Assembly: GCA_035286745.1 (NCBI GenBank)
Contig: DATECU010000315.1
Location: forward strand, 1 to 5,968
Direction of reading: 5' to 3'
DNA: 5,968 nucleotides
Source: DATECU01 sp035286745
GTDB lineage: Bacteria; Acidobacteriota; Vicinamibacteria; Fen-336
Positions 5,249 to 5,968 of this stretch are shown here, in pieces. Every line of letters starts with the position of its first letter. Position 1 is the stretch's first letter. The notes below the pieces were generated by a model. The model made no database searches, was not told the origin of the DNA, and saw only the letters and a program-made list of their open reading frames with translations. A program made the translations under genes and the position numbers.

Positions 5249-5266
5249 ACCAAACGGTCGTTCGGT
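5249..5266. promoter_or_regulatory. Imperfect 18-bp dyad, candidate operator
   Basis: ACCAAACGGTCGTTCGGT is self-complementary at seven of nine pairs. The mismatches are the central pair and 5252/5263. It begins eight bases after the proposed -10 box and so covers the expected transcription start, where a repressor would block RNA polymerase. The size and ACG..CGT core resemble operators of TetR-type regulators, but no regulator gene is in the window. Confidence 0.35.
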
Positions 5267-5291
5267 TGCCCCTTCAGAAGAGAGGAAACCG

Positions 5292-5968
5292 ATGGGAGTG
5301 ATGCCCCGGAGTCCCGGATCCACTGCGCTTACCGCCCTCAGCGTGGCCCTTCTCCTGCTGTCAGCGCGGCGTGCCGCGGGAGAATCGCTGCAGTTCGAAA
5401 GCTACCGCCGTGGGGAGTTCCGACTCGTCTCTTTCAAGCCGACGAGGGACGAGCTTCGGCGTCTCGCTGGACGCTGCAGGGTATTCGGACCCTTCGATGC
5501 CGCCCGCTACGGGTTCCGGAGGATCTCGGTGTGCTGGGATGAGATTGGCCCGTTCATCACAGACGATCCGCTGCCCACCGGGCGGATCGACCTGAGGGTC
5601 CGCGTGGACGCCGCCACGCCTCTCTGGTTGCGCCTCGAGCCTCGAGCTGGCATGGAGGATGTCGCCCTGGAAGGTGCTCCGTCCGGGTCTCGGGGGGGTG
5701 GTTCGGAAGTGAGGCTGGCCACATCCGACCCGACTTTGCCGATCTTTGCCGCAACGCTGCGCCACTCGGACTACAGGTCCACGCGATCCAGCACCATGCT
5801 GCTTCTGGACTTCCGTCCCGGTATGCGCAGGGTTCCCATCATCGCCACGACGGTGTCGCTGGGCGCCCAGGGCTATTGCGGCGCGGCGAATCTACGGTTC
5901 AGCCACTTCCAGGAGTCCACGTGTGAATGGGACGCGGCTCGGCAGGACTTCGCCTGCGAGGAGAAGGG
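5292..5968 (+). CDS. Exported protein of unknown family (3' end outside window)
   Basis: The frame is open from ATG 5292 to the right edge, giving 225 codons plus two bases. The start has a good ribosome binding site, AGAGGA (5281-5286), five bases upstream. Residues 1-30 look like a signal peptide: a basic start (MGVMPRS), a hydrophobic core (TALTALSVALLLLSA, 11-25) and a likely cleavage site near ARRAAG/ES. No lipobox Cys is present, so a secreted or periplasmic soluble protein is likelier than a lipoprotein. The mature part alternates short polar and hydrophobic segments that suggest beta structure (DLRVRV, LWLRLEP, TMLLLDF, VPIIATTVSLG). It holds five cysteines (62, 81, 196, 211, 222), which could form disulfides outside the cytoplasm; the last three are closely spaced. 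No family was recognised. It is divergently transcribed from the RlmN-like gene and has its own promoter. The same frame is open upstream to GTG 5094, a less likely start. Confidence 0.8.
   Translation, partial: MGVMPRSPGSTALTALSVALLLLSARRAAGESLQFESYRRGEFRLVSFKPTRDELRRLAGRCRVFGPFDAARYGFRRISVCWDEIGPFITDDPLPTGRIDLRVRVDAATPLWLRLEPRAGMEDVALEGAPSGSRGGGSEVRLATSDPTLPIFAATLRHSDYRSTRSSTMLLLDFRPGMRRVPIIATTVSLGAQGYCGAANLRFSHFQESTCEWDAARQDFACEEK

Noticed and set aside
5633..5646. CCTCGAG tandem pair
   Set aside because: It lies inside the exported-protein coding frame (LRLEPRAG) and does not keep the reading-frame periodicity; a short chance repeat is the simplest explanation.

Overview
The window comes from a GC-rich bacterium; GC looks like roughly two thirds by eye and codons favour G or C at the third position. 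The lineage cannot be fixed from sequence alone. The mix (a zinc-ribbon protein starting MKNCPFCAEE, a divergent RlmN-like protein, a D-threonine aldolase/D-serine dehydratase-like enzyme and a tRNA with encoded CCA) would suit an environmental phylum such as Acidobacteriota or Myxococcota, but that is a guess. No phage, transposase, plasmid or CRISPR signals were seen.

Layout. Positions 1-51 (minus) are the first 17 codons of a zinc-ribbon protein that runs off the left edge. Positions 52-448 carry no convincing gene but hold several short repeats: an 8-bp tandem, a 25-bp direct repeat pair, small hairpins and an 11-bp tandem beside the tRNA. Positions 449-525 (minus) are tRNA-Arg(TCG) with its own extended -10 promoter. 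Positions 573-1682 (minus) encode a fold-type III PLP enzyme of the D-threonine aldolase/D-serine dehydratase family. One base upstream of it ends a 706-residue protein (1684-3804, minus) that joins an HD phosphohydrolase domain to a complete eIF2B/ribose-1,5-bisphosphate-isomerase-like domain. After a 201-base spacer comes a divergent RlmN/Cfr-like radical SAM protein (4006-5052, minus). A 239-base divergent region then separates it from an exported protein of unknown family on the plus strand (5292 to the right edge).

How the genes may work together. The HD-eIF2B-like gene and the PLP enzyme gene are separated by one base and are probably translationally coupled, with a possible promoter just upstream of the first. 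They form the most interesting unit here. The HD domain keeps its metal ligands, while the eIF2B-like domain lacks both catalytic residues of the sugar-phosphate isomerases. This suggests a ligand-sensing or scaffolding domain controlling a phosphohydrolase, coupled to metabolism of a D-amino acid. That link is inference from context. The tRNA, the RlmN-like gene and the exported protein appear to be independent transcription units.
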